A DNA stretch of 64,000 bases from Arenimonas oryziterrae DSM 21050 = YC6267 (GTDB lineage Bacteria; Pseudomonadota; Gammaproteobacteria; Xanthomonadales; Xanthomonadaceae). A program made the position numbers and the translations under genes. Positions 1 to 9,752 of this stretch are shown here, in pieces. Within the stretch, counting starts at the first letter, position 1. Every line of letters starts with the position of its first letter. The stretch covers positions 124,001 to 188,000 of the forward strand of contig NZ_ATVD01000001.1 of NCBI RefSeq assembly GCF_000420545.1, written 5' to 3'. The notes under the pieces are model-generated. The model saw only the letters and a program-made list of their open reading frames with translations. It was not told where the DNA came from and made no database searches.

Positions 1-498
1 GGCATCGGCATAACGTTGCAGCAGGTCGGCCAGACGCCAGGGCGAGGCTTCCGTCCATCCCGCCGCCGACAACCGCCATTCGCCGTCGTCGTCCGCGCGC
101 GTGTCCAAGGCCAGGGTGATGCGCTGCGCCCCGAAGCGCGCGATCCAGGCGAGCACGCGCTCGGGTTCGCGCACGGCAAGCGTGCCCACGACCACGCGCG
201 CCGCACCGGCCTCGAGCAGCGCTTCGACATCGGCCTCGCTGCGCACGCCGCCTCCGGTCTGGACCTGCAGATCGGCGCCGATCTCTCTGAGCAGAGGCAG
301 CAGCGTGTAGCCGCCGGCCCGGGCCGCGTCGAGGTCGACCAGATGCAGCCAGCGCGAACCCGCGGCCGCATAGTCCTGTGCCAGCGTCAGCGGCGATTCG
401 CCGTAAACGGTCTCGCGGGCATAGTCGCCCTGGTTCAAGCGCACCACGCGTCCCTGACGGACGTCGATCGCAGGCAGAACAAGGAAGTCGTCGTTCAT
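1..498 (-). CDS. hisA: HisA, ProFAR isomerase (3' end cut off by the window)
   Basis: Phosphoribosylformimino-AICAR-phosphate isomerase, the TIM-barrel step of histidine synthesis. The first 166 codons are present and stay open to the left edge; the C-terminal third lies outside. The N-terminus carries [19 protein letters not shown], with the catalytic Asp of the first beta strand, followed by a TGGGVRS phosphate-binding loop. The start ATG overlaps the hisH stop as ATGA, as at every junction downstream of hisG. hisF and hisI would be expected next, off the left edge. Confidence 0.96.
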   Translation of the reverse strand, partial: MNDDFLVLPAIDVRQGRVVRLNQGDYARETVYGESPLTLAQDYAAAGSRWLHLVDLDAARAGGYTLLPLLREIGADLQVQTGGGVRSEADVEALLEAGAARVVVGTLAVREPERVLAWIARFGAQRITLALDTRADDDGEWRLSAAGWTEASPWRLADLLQRYADA

Positions 499-1088
499 AG
501 CGCGAGGAAATTCCGCAGCAGGCGCGCGCCGGCGCCGCTGGAGCGTTCGGGATGGAACTGCGCGCCCATGACCCGGTCCGCCGCGACGACGGCACTGAAC
601 GCCGCACCATGCGTGCAATCGGCCACGGTGGCGGCCGCCGTCGGCGCGGCATAGCTGTGCACGAAATAGACCCAGGCGGCATCCAGACCCTCGGTCAGCG
701 GATGCGTGCGCGTGGTTTGCAGCTGGTTCCAGCCCATGTGCGGCACGCGCACCCCCGGCTGCGCGCGCAGATGCGCCACGCGGCCGGGCAGCAGGCCCAG
801 GCATTCGGTGTCGCCTTCGTCGGAGGATTCGAACAGCAGCTGCATGCCCACGCAGATGCCGAGCAACGGTTGCGTCAGCGTCGGGATGAGCTTGTCCAGG
901 CCGTTCTCGCGCAATCGCGACATCGCGGCAGCTGCGGCACCGACTCCGGGCAGGATCACATGCGTCGCAGCACGGATCGTCGCCGCCGTAGAACTCACCG
1001 GCGCGTCGACGCCCAAGCGCGCAAACGCGGCCTGCACCGAACCGAGGTTGGCACCGCCCGAATCGAGCAGGACCAGACGCGGCGTCAC
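495..1088 (-). CDS. hisH: HisH, glutamine amidotransferase subunit of IGP synthase
   Basis: Class I glutamine amidotransferase (197 aa) that feeds ammonia to HisF to make imidazole-glycerol phosphate and AICAR. The catalytic triad is visible: Cys79 in LLGICVGMQ, and His179 and Glu181 in QFHPERS. The oxyanion-hole segment PGVG is near residue 48. Length is normal for HisH. It overlaps hisB upstream and hisA downstream by 4 nt each (ATGA), so translation is probably coupled. Confidence 0.96.
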   Translation of the reverse strand: MTPRLVLLDSGGANLGSVQAAFARLGVDAPVSSTAATIRAATHVILPGVGAAAAAMSRLRENGLDKLIPTLTQPLLGICVGMQLLFESSDEGDTECLGLLPGRVAHLRAQPGVRVPHMGWNQLQTTRTHPLTEGLDAAWVYFVHSYAAPTAAATVADCTHGAAFSAVVAADRVMGAQFHPERSSGAGARLLRNFLAL

Positions 1089-2200
1089 AACACGCCCTTG
1101 GTGCTCGGCAGATCACCACCCTCGCGCCGCACCGCCTGCCGCAGCGCGCGTGCGACGACCTTGAAACAGGCTTCGACCATGTGATGCGCGTTTTCGCCGC
1201 GCACTGCAAGATGCAGATTCAGGCCGGCGGTCTCGCACAAAGAGCGGAAGAAATGCGGCACGAGTTCGGTCGGCAGTTCGCCGACGTTGTCGCGCGGAAA
1301 CCGGCCTTCGAACACGAAGTACGGACGACCGGAAAAATCCAGTACCGCACTCGCCACCGTCTCATCCATCGGCAGCGACAGGCCGAGCCGGCCCGCGCCC
1401 GGCGTCATCTGTTCGGCATCGGTGTCCGGTGCCGCGCCATAGCGACCGATGCCGCGTTTGTCGCCGAGCGCCTGGCGCAGAGCGGTGCCGATCGCGAGGC
1501 CGCAGTCCTCGACCGTGTGGTGTTCGTCGATGTGCAGATCGCCGGCGCAGCGCAACTGCAGGGCGAAACCGCCGTGCTTGCCGAGCTGTTCGAGCATGTG
1601 GTCAAAAAAACCCAGGCCGGTGGCGACAGTCGCGTCGGCCGCGCGGTCGAGGTCGATTTCAACTTCGATGCGCGTCTCTTTCGTCTGCCGTTCGCTGCGG
1701 CCGATACGCGGCGCGTCGGCCAGCGCATGGGCGATCCCGGCCCAGTCGTAGGCCCCGGGCCCGAAACGGAACCCGCGCACACCGAGATTCGTGGCGAACT
1801 GCATATCGGTCTCGCGGTCGCCGACCATCGCACTGCTCGCCAGATCGATGTTCCGATCGCGCAAATAGTGCATGACCATGCCGATGCCCGGCTTGCGGTT
1901 CGGGGAATTGTCGTTGGGAAGGTGCTCGTCGATGAGCACCTCGCGAAACACGATGCCCTGCGAGGCGAGAATCTGCAGCAGCAGCGCCTGCGGCCCCTCG
2001 AAGTCCGCGCGCGGGAAACTCGCTGTGCCCAATCCATCCTGATTGCTGACCATGACGAAGGCGAAACCGGCGTCGCGCAGTTTCAACAGCGCCGGCACGA
2101 CGCCTTCGACCAGGCGGAACTTTTCGTAGCGATCGATCTGGAAATCCGCGGGCTCCTCGATCAGGACGCCGTCGCGATCGATGAAAAGAATCCGGTTCAT
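1085..2200 (-). CDS. hisB: HisB, bifunctional histidinol-phosphatase / IGP dehydratase
   Basis: A 371-aa bifunctional enzyme of the enteric/Xanthomonas type. The N-terminal HAD phosphatase starts [12 protein letters not shown] and has the zinc-loop and MVGDRETD motifs. The C-terminal imidazoleglycerol-phosphate dehydratase has metal-binding DEHHTVED and ENAHHMVE and the normal SSKGVL-like end (PSTKGVL). The ATG at 2200 begins at the HAD motif and gives an ATGA overlap with hisC; the longer open frame upstream of it is hisC read out of frame. Oddity: about 20 extra residues ([18 protein letters not shown]) lie between GIGRYG and PMDE, where E. coli HisB has almost none. I recall similar insertions in Xanthomonas HisB but could not check. 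Confidence 0.95.
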   Translation of the reverse strand: MNRILFIDRDGVLIEEPADFQIDRYEKFRLVEGVVPALLKLRDAGFAFVMVSNQDGLGTASFPRADFEGPQALLLQILASQGIVFREVLIDEHLPNDNSPNRKPGIGMVMHYLRDRNIDLASSAMVGDRETDMQFATNLGVRGFRFGPGAYDWAGIAHALADAPRIGRSERQTKETRIEVEIDLDRAADATVATGLGFFDHMLEQLGKHGGFALQLRCAGDLHIDEHHTVEDCGLAIGTALRQALGDKRGIGRYGAAPDTDAEQMTPGAGRLGLSLPMDETVASAVLDFSGRPYFVFEGRFPRDNVGELPTELVPHFFRSLCETAGLNLHLAVRGENAHHMVEACFKVVARALRQAVRREGGDLPSTKGVL

Positions 2201-3285
2201 GCCGCCCTCCCCGACTTCAACGTGGCGAGCGCCGCGATCAGGGCCTCGTTCTCGGCGGGACTGCCGATGCTGATGCGCAGCGCATCGGCGAGCACTGGGT
2301 TCGCGCGCATGTCGCGCACGACCACGCCGGCGGCGAGCAGGCGCTGGAAGGCCGCCTCGGCATCCTGAAATCGCAGCAGCAGATAGTTGCCGGCAGACGC
2401 ATAGACGTGCGTGACGCCCGGCGCCGAGCGCAAGGCCGTTTCGACACGACCACGCTCGGCGATCGTGGTCTGCACGCGGCTGCGCGCGGCGGCCGCCGCT
2501 TCCGGTTCGAGTGCGGCCAAGGCCAGGGCGGCCGAGGGTGCCGGCACCGGGTACGGCGCCGCGAGATTGCGCAGCACGCCGATCAGGTCCGGCGCAGCGA
2601 TGACACTGCCCACGCGCGCACCCGCCAAGGCGTAGGCCTTGGACAGCGTGCGCAGCACGACGAGATGGTCGAACTCCGCGAGCAGGCCGATCGCAGAATC
2701 GACCGGCGAGAATTCCGCATAGGCCTCGTCGATGACCAGCACGGCGCGTCCGCGCAGCGCGAGCGCCAATCGCCGGATGTCGGCGGTCGGTAGCGCCTGG
2801 CCGGTCGGGTTCGCCGGCGAGCACAGAAACACCAGCCGGATGGGCTGAGTGGCGACACGTTCGATGACCCGCTCGACGTCCAGCGACCAGCGATCGCCAT
2901 CGTCGATCAGTGCGACCTCATGCAGCGGCGCATTCTGCACACGCGCGCAGACGGCATACATGCCGAAAGTCGGCGGCGCAATCAGCACGCCATCCTGGCC
3001 GGCGCGACAGAACGCGCGCACCAGCAGGTCGATGCCTTCGTCGCTGCCGCGGGTGATCAGCAGTTGCGGCGTGGCGACGCCATACAGGCGTGCGAGTCGT
3101 TCGCGCAGCAACACCGGTTGCGGCTCGGGATAGCGGTTCAGCGCCAGTCCCGGATCGGCCGGCGACACCCAGGGCGATTCGTTGGCATTGAGCCAGATGC
3201 TGCCGCTGACGGTCGTGCGACGCGCGGACGAGTAACCGGCGAAGTCGCGCAGGTCGTCACGCACGAGATCGAGCACCGGGCTCAT
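2197..3285 (-). CDS. hisC: HisC, histidinol-phosphate aminotransferase
   Basis: PLP-dependent class I/II aminotransferase (362 aa) that converts imidazole-acetol phosphate and glutamate to histidinol phosphate. It carries the N-terminal LNANESPW substrate motif, [16 protein letters not shown], and the PLP lysine Lys216 in [14 protein letters not shown]. Its ends overlap hisD and hisB by ATGA. Length matches the family. Confidence 0.95.
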   Translation of the reverse strand: MSPVLDLVRDDLRDFAGYSSARRTTVSGSIWLNANESPWVSPADPGLALNRYPEPQPVLLRERLARLYGVATPQLLITRGSDEGIDLLVRAFCRAGQDGVLIAPPTFGMYAVCARVQNAPLHEVALIDDGDRWSLDVERVIERVATQPIRLVFLCSPANPTGQALPTADIRRLALALRGRAVLVIDEAYAEFSPVDSAIGLLAEFDHLVVLRTLSKAYALAGARVGSVIAAPDLIGVLRNLAAPYPVPAPSAALALAALEPEAAAAARSRVQTTIAERGRVETALRSAPGVTHVYASAGNYLLLRFQDAEAAFQRLLAAGVVVRDMRANPVLADALRISIGSPAENEALIAALATLKSGRAA

Positions 3286-4580
3286 ACACGCTCTCCCAGC
3301 CGGATCAGCACCGCCTGCGCATGCGCTTCCAGGCCTTCAGCGCGCGCCAGGGTCACCGCGCAGGGTCCGATGGCTGCCAGACCGGCACGGCTGACTTCCT
3401 GCACGCTGATGCTGGTCTGGAAACTCGCCACGGACACGCCCGAATAGGCGCGTGCGGCGCCATTCGTCGGCAGCACGTGGTTGGTGCCCGAGCAATAGTC
3501 GCCGAGCGATTCCGGCGCATAGTCGCCGAGGAACACCGAACCGGCAGCCCGCACCTGCGACAAGCCTTCGCGCGGCCGGCGCAGGGACAGGATCAGGTGT
3601 TCGGGCGCATAGCGGTTGCTGATCGCGAACGCCGTTGCCAGCGTATCGACAACGATCAGGCGCGCATGGTCGAGCGCGCGTCGCGCGATGTCGGCACGCG
3701 GCAGCGCCGCGAGCTGCGATTCCAGGGCGTGCTGCACTGGCGCGATCAGCTCGGGCGCATCGGTGAGCAGCAGCACCTGCGAGTCCGGGCCGTGTTCGGC
3801 CTGCGACAGCAGATCGGCGGCGACATGTGCCGGCGGCGCTCCCGCATCGGCGATGACCAGCACTTCCGACGGTCCCGCCGGCATATCGATCGCCGGCCCG
3901 CCGGACACCGTCGACACCTGCCGCTTCGCTGCGGTGACGAACGCATTGCCCGGGCCGAATAGTTTGTCGCAGGCGGGAATCGACTCGGTACCGAACGCCA
4001 TCGCTGCAATTGCCTGCGCGCCGCCGCATTTGTATACGCGCGAAATGCCGCACAGGCGCGCGGCAACCAACACGGAAGGATCGGCGCGGCCATCGGCGCG
4101 CGGCGGTGTGCACAGCACGACGTCCTCGCACGCGGCGAGCGTCGCCGGCACGCCCAGCATCAGAGCCGTCGAGGGCAGCGGCGCGGAGCCGGCCGGCACA
4201 TACAGACCAACGCGCCCGATGCCGCGCAGCAGGCGCCCGCAGCGCACGCCCTCGGCCGTGTCGATCTCGAACTCGCTCGCCATGCCGGCGCGGTGCCAGG
4301 CCAGCAGGCGCTCGCGCGCTTCGGTCATCGCCTGTTTCAGCGGCGCGTCGACCTCGCGTTCGGCATCGGCGAATTCCGCGTCGGTGACGCGGAAGTCCGC
4401 GATCTCCACGCCATCGTAGCGACGCGTCAGCGCCCGCAACGCCACGTCGCCGTCGGCACGTACCTGCTCGATGATGCGCGCGACGGCGGCATCGAGTTCG
4501 GCGGACGTCGTCGACGCGGGCCGCTGCAACAATCGCGTCTGCGCGTCCGCCTCCAATTGCGACCAGATCACCGTCTTCAT
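3282..4580 (-). CDS. hisD: HisD, histidinol dehydrogenase
   Basis: NAD-dependent zinc enzyme (432 aa) for the last two oxidations, histidinol to histidine. Recognisable blocks are [17 protein letters not shown], the family signature [25 protein letters not shown] and the catalytic APEHL Glu-His pair. An in-frame opening continues about 30 codons upstream, but the ATG at 4580 ([10 protein letters not shown]) gives the family N-terminus and an ATGA overlap with hisG, so I chose it. Confidence 0.95.
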   Translation of the reverse strand: MKTVIWSQLEADAQTRLLQRPASTTSAELDAAVARIIEQVRADGDVALRALTRRYDGVEIADFRVTDAEFADAEREVDAPLKQAMTEARERLLAWHRAGMASEFEIDTAEGVRCGRLLRGIGRVGLYVPAGSAPLPSTALMLGVPATLAACEDVVLCTPPRADGRADPSVLVAARLCGISRVYKCGGAQAIAAMAFGTESIPACDKLFGPGNAFVTAAKRQVSTVSGGPAIDMPAGPSEVLVIADAGAPPAHVAADLLSQAEHGPDSQVLLLTDAPELIAPVQHALESQLAALPRADIARRALDHARLIVVDTLATAFAISNRYAPEHLILSLRRPREGLSQVRAAGSVFLGDYAPESLGDYCSGTNHVLPTNGAARAYSGVSVASFQTSISVQEVSRAGLAAIGPCAVTLARAEGLEAHAQAVLIRLGERV

Positions 4581-5476
4581 GCCAGCATTTGCTCCACGGG
4601 CAGGACGAGCAGGCCCGAGGCGCCGGCGCGTTTCATGTCTTCCAGCCGCTGCCAGGTCATCGCAGTGCGGCACAACGCCTGCAGCGCGACCTCCTCACTG
4701 CGGCCCTCGATCGGCATGACAGTCGGCGGTTCGGCATCGGGCAGCAGCTTCATGATTTCCGACAGCGCGCTGCGCTTGGCCTGGAACAACAACAACTTGC
4801 TGGCCTTGACGCTGAGCACGCCGTCGAGGCGGCGCAGCAACATGCTCGCGAGATCTGCGCGGACATCGGCGAAGGGTTTGGCCGGACCGGCCAGCACCGC
4901 TTCGCTCTCGAGGATCACCGCGACTTCCTTGAGCTGGTTCGCCTGCAGCGTGGCGCCCGAAGACACCAGGTCGCAGATCGATTCGGCCTTGCCCAGGCGC
5001 GGCGCGATCTCCACCGACCCCGACAGCACGACCGCCTCAGCCGCGATGCCCTGCTCGCGCAACCAGCGCGTGAGCAGGTTCGGATAGCTCGTCGCGATGC
5101 GCGTACCGTCGAGACGGGCGTTGCCCGACCACTCCCATTCGTTGGGCACCGCGACCGACAGGCGGCAGCGACCGAAGCCCAGGGAACGAACGATCTGGTA
5201 AGCCTCGTCCTGACCCGCGGCTTCGCGTTCGGCCGCCTGTTCGGCGAGCACGTTCTGTCCGACCACGCCCAGATCGCACACGCCTTCGGCGATAAGTCCG
5301 GGAATGTCGTCGTCGCGTACCAGCAACAGGTCGATCGGCAGCGACTCGCCGTAGCAGAACAGGCGATCGCGGCTCTCGCGGAAGCTCAATCCCGCCCGCG
5401 CGAGCAGGTCGCGAGCGGGATCGGACAGACGTCCGGATTTCTGGATGGCGATGCGCAAACGGTCGTGCGTCCGCAT
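4577..5476 (-). CDS. hisG: HisG, ATP phosphoribosyltransferase (long form)
   Basis: First committed enzyme of the pathway. At 299 aa it is the long, HisZ-independent form: a catalytic domain with [15 protein letters not shown] at the start and [13 protein letters not shown], and a C-terminal ACT-like domain from about residue 225 that in this family binds histidine for feedback inhibition. I chose the ATG at 5476 over an in-frame upstream start because AAGGA lies 11 nt before it and the length then equals E. coli HisG. It follows the repressor gene by 25 nt, so both probably share one promoter. Confidence 0.95.
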   Translation of the reverse strand: MRTHDRLRIAIQKSGRLSDPARDLLARAGLSFRESRDRLFCYGESLPIDLLLVRDDDIPGLIAEGVCDLGVVGQNVLAEQAAEREAAGQDEAYQIVRSLGFGRCRLSVAVPNEWEWSGNARLDGTRIATSYPNLLTRWLREQGIAAEAVVLSGSVEIAPRLGKAESICDLVSSGATLQANQLKEVAVILESEAVLAGPAKPFADVRADLASMLLRRLDGVLSVKASKLLLFQAKRSALSEIMKLLPDAEPPTVMPIEGRSEEVALQALCRTAMTWQRLEDMKRAGASGLLVLPVEQMLA

Positions 5477-5501
5477 GACGCGGTGTCCTTGTACGAATGA
5501 A

Positions 5502-5843
5502 TCAGTGGGAAGAGGAGTCGTCGAGAACGCGGTCGGCGGCGATGCGGTAGCCACCGGCCCCCAGGTCCAGACAGCGGGCGATGCGCCCGATCGTCGTCAC
5601 GCTCACGCCGGTGCGGTCGTGGATCTCGCGGTACGGCACGTCCTCTAGCAACAGAGGAACGACGCGCCAGCGGTCGGCGATGGCCTCGAGTTCGGCCGGC
5701 GTGCACAGGTCTTCGAGGAAGGCCCGCAGTTCCGCCGGCGTGCGCAGCGACAGCAGCGCGTCCAGCAGGCGATCCAGTCCCTCGGGACCGCGTTCGCGGA
5801 CCGCAGGGGACAGGGGGGCATGGCCGGTATCTTTGCGTTTCAT
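5502..5843 (-). CDS. TrpR-superfamily repressor heading the his operon (YerC/HisR-like)
   Basis: A 113-aa TrpR/YerC-type protein. The middle ([20 protein letters not shown]) matches the TrpR dimer helices, and [16 protein letters not shown] is the recognition helix-turn-helix. From general knowledge, TrpR-like regulators called HisR control his genes in Xanthomonadales and Firmicutes, probably with histidine as co-repressor; that is recalled, not tested. Position supports it: it is the first gene of the his operon, directly below a palindrome inside its promoter. The ATG at 5843 has no Shine-Dalgarno and lies 6 nt from the -10 box. An upstream start at 5900 would translate through the operator and is unlikely. 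Confidence 0.85.
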   Translation of the reverse strand: MKRKDTGHAPLSPAVRERGPEGLDRLLDALLSLRTPAELRAFLEDLCTPAELEAIADRWRVVPLLLEDVPYREIHDRTGVSVTTIGRIARCLDLGAGGYRIAADRVLDDSSSH

Positions 5844-5848
5844 TGTAT

Positions 5849-5878
5849 TAATGTAACAGCGCGTTATTACATTATCAA
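5849..5878 (-). promoter_or_regulatory. his operon promoter with overlapping palindromic operator
   Basis: On the minus strand there is a -35 TTGATA (5873-5878, 5/6 match), a 17-nt spacer and a -10 TACATT (5850-5855, 4/6). A 26-bp palindrome, 5849-5874, covers the whole spacer and -10: outer arms TAATGTAA and TTACATTA are perfect, and 22 of 26 positions are symmetric around GCGC. Binding there would block RNA polymerase, fitting repression by the adjacent TrpR-like protein. The expected start of transcription is at or next to the A of the repressor ATG. Confidence 0.75.
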
Positions 5879-5941
5879 GCTCGGAACCTCCCGTAGCCAA
5901 GCCACCCGGCCCCCGTTAAGGTGTGCGCAGGGGGGAATCGC

Positions 5942-7774
5942 GTGCTTTTCAGAGACTTGTTGCGGATCGCCGGCGTGATCGTCCTGGGGCTGCTGTGCTT
6001 CAGCGCCCCCGTGCGGGCGGACGATATCCCGCGGGCCGAGCTCGAGGCCGGGCTGACTCATCTGCCGCTGTCTCCCTACGTGGGCTATCGCACCGACCCC
6101 GACGGACGCGCCGACGCCACCACCTTGTTCCAGCTGGCCGCCCAGGGCGGATTCCAGCGACTGCCGAAAGGCGATGCGACCTTCGGCTTCCGCGACGAAC
6201 AAGCGTTCTGGTTCCATTCGCGCCTGTTCAACGAGAGCAATACCGAACAGCGCTGGCTGCTCGTGCTGCAGTACCCGCTGCTCGACAACATCGACGTCTA
6301 CCTGCGCTATCCCGACGGCCGAGTCGATCACCTCGCCTCGGGCGACATGCTGCCTTTCACCTCGCGCGCGATCCGTTTCCGGCAGCCCAATTTCTGGGTC
6401 GATCTGCCGCAGCGCACCGAAGTGGAATTGCTGGTGCGCGCCTCGAGCAAGAGTTCGATGCAGGCACCGCTCGCCCTGTACACGTTCAGCGCCTTCGCCG
6501 AGATGGAGCGCGATGCGCAGCTCGGCATCGGCCTTTACGACGGCATTCTGTTTGCCTTGTTCTTCTACAACCTCGTGCTGTGGATCTCGCTGCGCGACAG
6601 CAGCCACTTCTGGTACATGTGCCACATCTCGGGCTTCGGCCTGGTGCTGTTCTGCCTCAACGGCTTGGCGTTCGAATACCTGTGGCCGAACCAGCCCAAG
6701 CTGGCGAACCTCGCGATCCCGCTGTCGATGTGCTTTTCGCAGATGGCGATGCACCAGTTCGCTCGCGTGTTCCTCGAACTCAAGGAACGCTGGCCGCTCG
6801 GCGACTGGATCTCGCGTGGATTCATCTACTGCTACGCGATCGCCGCCGTCGCCTCGCTGTGGGTCGACTATCGCGTCGCCGTGCAGCCCCTGACGTACAG
6901 CGTCTTCCCGGGCGTGCTGATCGTGCTGTACCAGGCTTTCCACGCCATCCGCAACGGCTACCGCCCGGCGCGCCTGTTCCTGGTCGCCTGGGCGATGCTG
7001 CTGCTGGGCACAGCGATGTATGCGTCGGTGTCGGCCGGCCTGGTGAGCAAGGTGTTCGTCACCGAATACGGCATCCAGGTCGGCTCGGCGATGGAGATGA
7101 TCCTGCTGTCGTTCGCCCTCGCCTACCGCTACGCGAACCTGCGCACCGAAAACGAACGCGTGGTACGCGAGGCCAATGAACAGCTCGAGCGCAATGTCTC
7201 GCGGCGCACCGCGGAGCTGAGCTCGGCGCTCGAACAACTGGCCGACGCCAATGCCCGCCTGCGCGAATCCAACCGCCGCGACGTCCTGACCGGCGTGTTC
7301 AACCGCCGGCATTTCCGCGAAGTCTTCGAACACCTGTTGCACCAGGCTGCCGAGACGCGACAGCCGATGGGCGTGCTGCTGATCGATCTGGATCATTTCA
7401 AGAAGGTCAACGACACCTTCGGCCATCTCGCCGGCGACGAATGCCTGCGCGTGCTGTCGCAACGACTGCAGACCGAAGTCGCGGCCGACAACGCCGTGGT
7501 GGCGCGCTTCGGCGGCGAAGAATTCGTCGTGGTGCTGCCGTCGGCGACGGCGGCGCGCGTGCAGGAAATCGCCGAACGCCTGCGCCGGCGCATCGGCTCC
7601 GAGCCCGTGCGCTACGGGGGCAAGGAAATCGTCATCACCGCCAGCATCGGCACCTTCAGCATCCCGCTGGGCTTCAGCTTCAACCCTGACGACGCCCTGC
7701 ATCAGGCCGACGACGCGCTTTACGTGGCCAAGAACAATGGTCGCAATCGCGTGCACGCCGCCAACAAAAGCTGA
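5942..7774 (+). CDS. 7TM-DISM membrane diguanylate cyclase
   Basis: Predicted c-di-GMP synthase, 610 aa from a GTG start. I chose 5942 because a purine-rich AGGGGGGAA lies just before it and a signal peptide (cleavage near VRA-DD, residue 26) then begins the protein. The periplasmic 7TMR-DISM extracellular domain spans roughly residues 30-180, seven membrane helices roughly 190-400, a coiled coil (ENERVVREANEQLERNVSRR) follows, and the C-terminal GGDEF domain has active-site GGEEF at 524-528. The allosteric I-site RxxD expected 5 residues before GGEEF is absent (ADNA instead), so product inhibition through that site is unlikely. Divergent from the his operon; the ligand is not evident. Confidence 0.9.
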   Translation: MLFRDLLRIAGVIVLGLLCFSAPVRADDIPRAELEAGLTHLPLSPYVGYRTDPDGRADATTLFQLAAQGGFQRLPKGDATFGFRDEQAFWFHSRLFNESNTEQRWLLVLQYPLLDNIDVYLRYPDGRVDHLASGDMLPFTSRAIRFRQPNFWVDLPQRTEVELLVRASSKSSMQAPLALYTFSAFAEMERDAQLGIGLYDGILFALFFYNLVLWISLRDSSHFWYMCHISGFGLVLFCLNGLAFEYLWPNQPKLANLAIPLSMCFSQMAMHQFARVFLELKERWPLGDWISRGFIYCYAIAAVASLWVDYRVAVQPLTYSVFPGVLIVLYQAFHAIRNGYRPARLFLVAWAMLLLGTAMYASVSAGLVSKVFVTEYGIQVGSAMEMILLSFALAYRYANLRTENERVVREANEQLERNVSRRTAELSSALEQLADANARLRESNRRDVLTGVFNRRHFREVFEHLLHQAAETRQPMGVLLIDLDHFKKVNDTFGHLAGDECLRVLSQRLQTEVAADNAVVARFGGEEFVVVLPSATAARVQEIAERLRRRIGSEPVRYGGKEIVITASIGTFSIPLGFSFNPDDALHQADDALYVAKNNGRNRVHAANKS

Positions 7775-7849
7775 CCCGTCGATTGCGTAGGAGCCAGCTT
7801 GCTGGCGATCACATCCAATCGCCAGCAAGCTGGCTCCTACACCGACGGG
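7775..7849. repeat. REP-like inverted repeat, likely bidirectional terminator
   Basis: Perfect 23-bp arms (7787-7809 and 7818-7840) around an 8-nt loop, core GGAGCCAGCTTGCTGGCGAT, flanked by a second pair CCCGTCG (7775-7781) and CGACGGG (7843-7849). The core resembles the GTAGGAGCgAGCTTGCTcGCGA REP family found in pseudomonads and relatives. It starts right after the cyclase stop and ends 7 nt before the stop of the convergent ammonia-lyase gene, so it can fold in either transcript. Confidence 0.85.
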
Positions 7850-7855
7850 CGGGAA

Positions 7856-9751
7856 TCAGGTCGCCGCGCGGGCCGCGCTCAGCAGCTCACCCTGCTCGAC
7901 CAGGGACACGGCTTTCGCCACATCGCCGTCCATCGCGCGGTCGGTGCCCATGAACGCGATGTCCTGGCGCAGGCGCACCAGAGCGGCGTTGACGGCTTTC
8001 GCGGGTTGGAACTCGGGCGCCGCCGCCAGCTCGACGCGCAAGGCTTCGACTTCGGCCAACAGCACCGTGCGATCGGCACTGCCCGGCAAAGGCGCGCCCT
8101 GCACTTTCGCTGCCAGCGCTTCGGCGTCGCCGACACGGGCAAGCTCGCGCGCGGCATTGATCATATCGCGACGATAGTCGAGCGCCTGAGCGGCGGTGTA
8201 GATCTCCAGCGCGAGCACGCGCGACAGATCGGACACCATGTCGAGCACGTGACGCGCCTCGTTGGCGCCCATCGAGACGTGGTCCTCGGCATTGGCGCTG
8301 GTCGGAATCGAATACACCGACGCGGGATGCGCGCGACTGCACAGATCGTTGACGATGGCGGCCGCGGTGTACTGCACGATCATGAAACCGCTTTCGGTGC
8401 CGTCCTCGTTGCCGATCAGGAACGGCGGCAGGCCGTCATTGGTCGCCGGATCGACGAGCTTGTTGAGGCGTCGCTCCGAGATCGAGGCGAGCACCGGGAT
8501 CGCCGCCTTGAGATAGCTCATCGCCAGGGCCAGCGGCATGCCGTGGAAATGACCGGCGGAAACCACCTGGTCTTCGACGAAGCGCGCGCCCGTCATGTCG
8601 GGGAACAGCAACGGATTGTCGGTGACCGAATTGAGCTCGACATCCAGCACGCGCTGCGCCTGCGCGAGGGCATCGCGCACCGCGCCGTGCACCTGCGGCA
8701 CACAACGCAACGAATAGCTGTCCTGCGGCTGATGCTTCTTGCCGCCGCGGAAAGGTTTGAATCGCTGATAGAAACGCTCGCGGCCATGGCGCTGCGACAG
8801 CGGCACCCAATCCCAACCGATATCGAAAGCCAGCGACTGCTGTTCCGGCGTCGTCCAGCTGCCCGGCAGCCAGGAACGGAAGCGCGGCACGAGGTGGTAG
8901 GCGATGTCCGCCAGCGTCGAGCCTTGCAGCAGCTCGCGCAGATGTGCGGCGGCCGCGACCTGGCCCGGATGCGGACGCAGGGCGTGCACCTGTTCGTCGA
9001 ACGCGCGCACGCGGCCGGCGAAGGCATCGATGGTCATCGCGGCGGCGAGATCGGCGGTATCGCACAACTCCTCGAGCTTGTTCACCGCGAGCACGCCGGT
9101 GGCAAGCATCTGGGCGGTACCGTTGTTCAGTGCCAGGCCTTCCTTGTGCGACAAGGTGACCGGCTGCAGGCCGGCGCGCTTGAGCGCCTCGGCCCCCGGC
9201 ATGCGCTCGCCCAGATAAAAGGCTTCGCCGCCGCCGAGCAGCACGATCGCCAAATGCGACAGCGGCGCAAGATCGCCGCTCGCACCGACCGAACCCTTCT
9301 GCGGTACCACCGGCACGATGCCGGCATTGAGCAGGTCGGCCTGCGCCTTGAGCGTGCTCACGCGGATGCCGGAATGCCCGCGCATCAGGGTGTTGATGCG
9401 GATCACCAGCATCGCGCGCACGACCTCGGGCGCAAACGGCTCGCCCACGCAGACCGCGTGGGTGATGATCAGGTTGCGCTGCAGTTCGTCGAGCAGGCTT
9501 TCTTCGTTCGCCGTCGCGCCCGGCAGACCGTCGCGCACGCGGCGCGAGCCGAGCAGCTTGTCGGCATTGCTGCCGAAGCCGGTGGAAACGCCGTAGATCG
9601 GCTCCTGCAGACGCACCTGTTCCGCGAGGAAGTCGGCGGCGCGCTGGACTTTCAGCAGCTGCGCGGCGTCGAGTTCGACGGACGCGCCGTACGCGACCGC
9701 AACGACCTGCTCGCGCGTGAGGGAACGACCATCGAGATGGATCGGCTTCAT
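7856..9751 (-). CDS. Histidine ammonia-lyase family protein, extended form
   Basis: MIO-dependent lyase that should deaminate histidine to urocanate. The cofactor triad is Ala157-Ser158-Gly159 in GSVGASGDLAPLSHLA; Tyr53 and QDSYSLRCVPQVHGA are conserved. A Thr-His pair (LIITHAV) stands where HALs have Ser-His and TAL/PAL have His-Leu or Phe-Leu, and Glu516 (LALEIYTAAQALDYR) matches the HAL glutamate, so histidine is the likeliest substrate. At 631 aa it is about 120 longer than ordinary bacterial HutH: an insert near residues 280-342 and a longer C-terminus. It follows hisS by 1 nt; no hutU, hutI or hutG is nearby. Confidence 0.85.
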   Translation of the reverse strand: MKPIHLDGRSLTREQVVAVAYGASVELDAAQLLKVQRAADFLAEQVRLQEPIYGVSTGFGSNADKLLGSRRVRDGLPGATANEESLLDELQRNLIITHAVCVGEPFAPEVVRAMLVIRINTLMRGHSGIRVSTLKAQADLLNAGIVPVVPQKGSVGASGDLAPLSHLAIVLLGGGEAFYLGERMPGAEALKRAGLQPVTLSHKEGLALNNGTAQMLATGVLAVNKLEELCDTADLAAAMTIDAFAGRVRAFDEQVHALRPHPGQVAAAAHLRELLQGSTLADIAYHLVPRFRSWLPGSWTTPEQQSLAFDIGWDWVPLSQRHGRERFYQRFKPFRGGKKHQPQDSYSLRCVPQVHGAVRDALAQAQRVLDVELNSVTDNPLLFPDMTGARFVEDQVVSAGHFHGMPLALAMSYLKAAIPVLASISERRLNKLVDPATNDGLPPFLIGNEDGTESGFMIVQYTAAAIVNDLCSRAHPASVYSIPTSANAEDHVSMGANEARHVLDMVSDLSRVLALEIYTAAQALDYRRDMINAARELARVGDAEALAAKVQGAPLPGSADRTVLLAEVEALRVELAAAPEFQPAKAVNAALVRLRQDIAFMGTDRAMDGDVAKAVSLVEQGELLSAARAAT

Positions 9752-9752
9752 G

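Noticed and set aside
2201-2824. N-terminal extension of HisB into hisC
   Set aside because: It is hisC read out of frame; the HAD domain begins at 2200 with an ATGA overlap.
5867-7828. 653-codon open frame opposite the 7TM-DISM cyclase
   Set aside because: It is antisense to a clear GGDEF gene, rich in His, Gln and Arg as expected of a GC-rich shadow frame, and has no recognisable domain.
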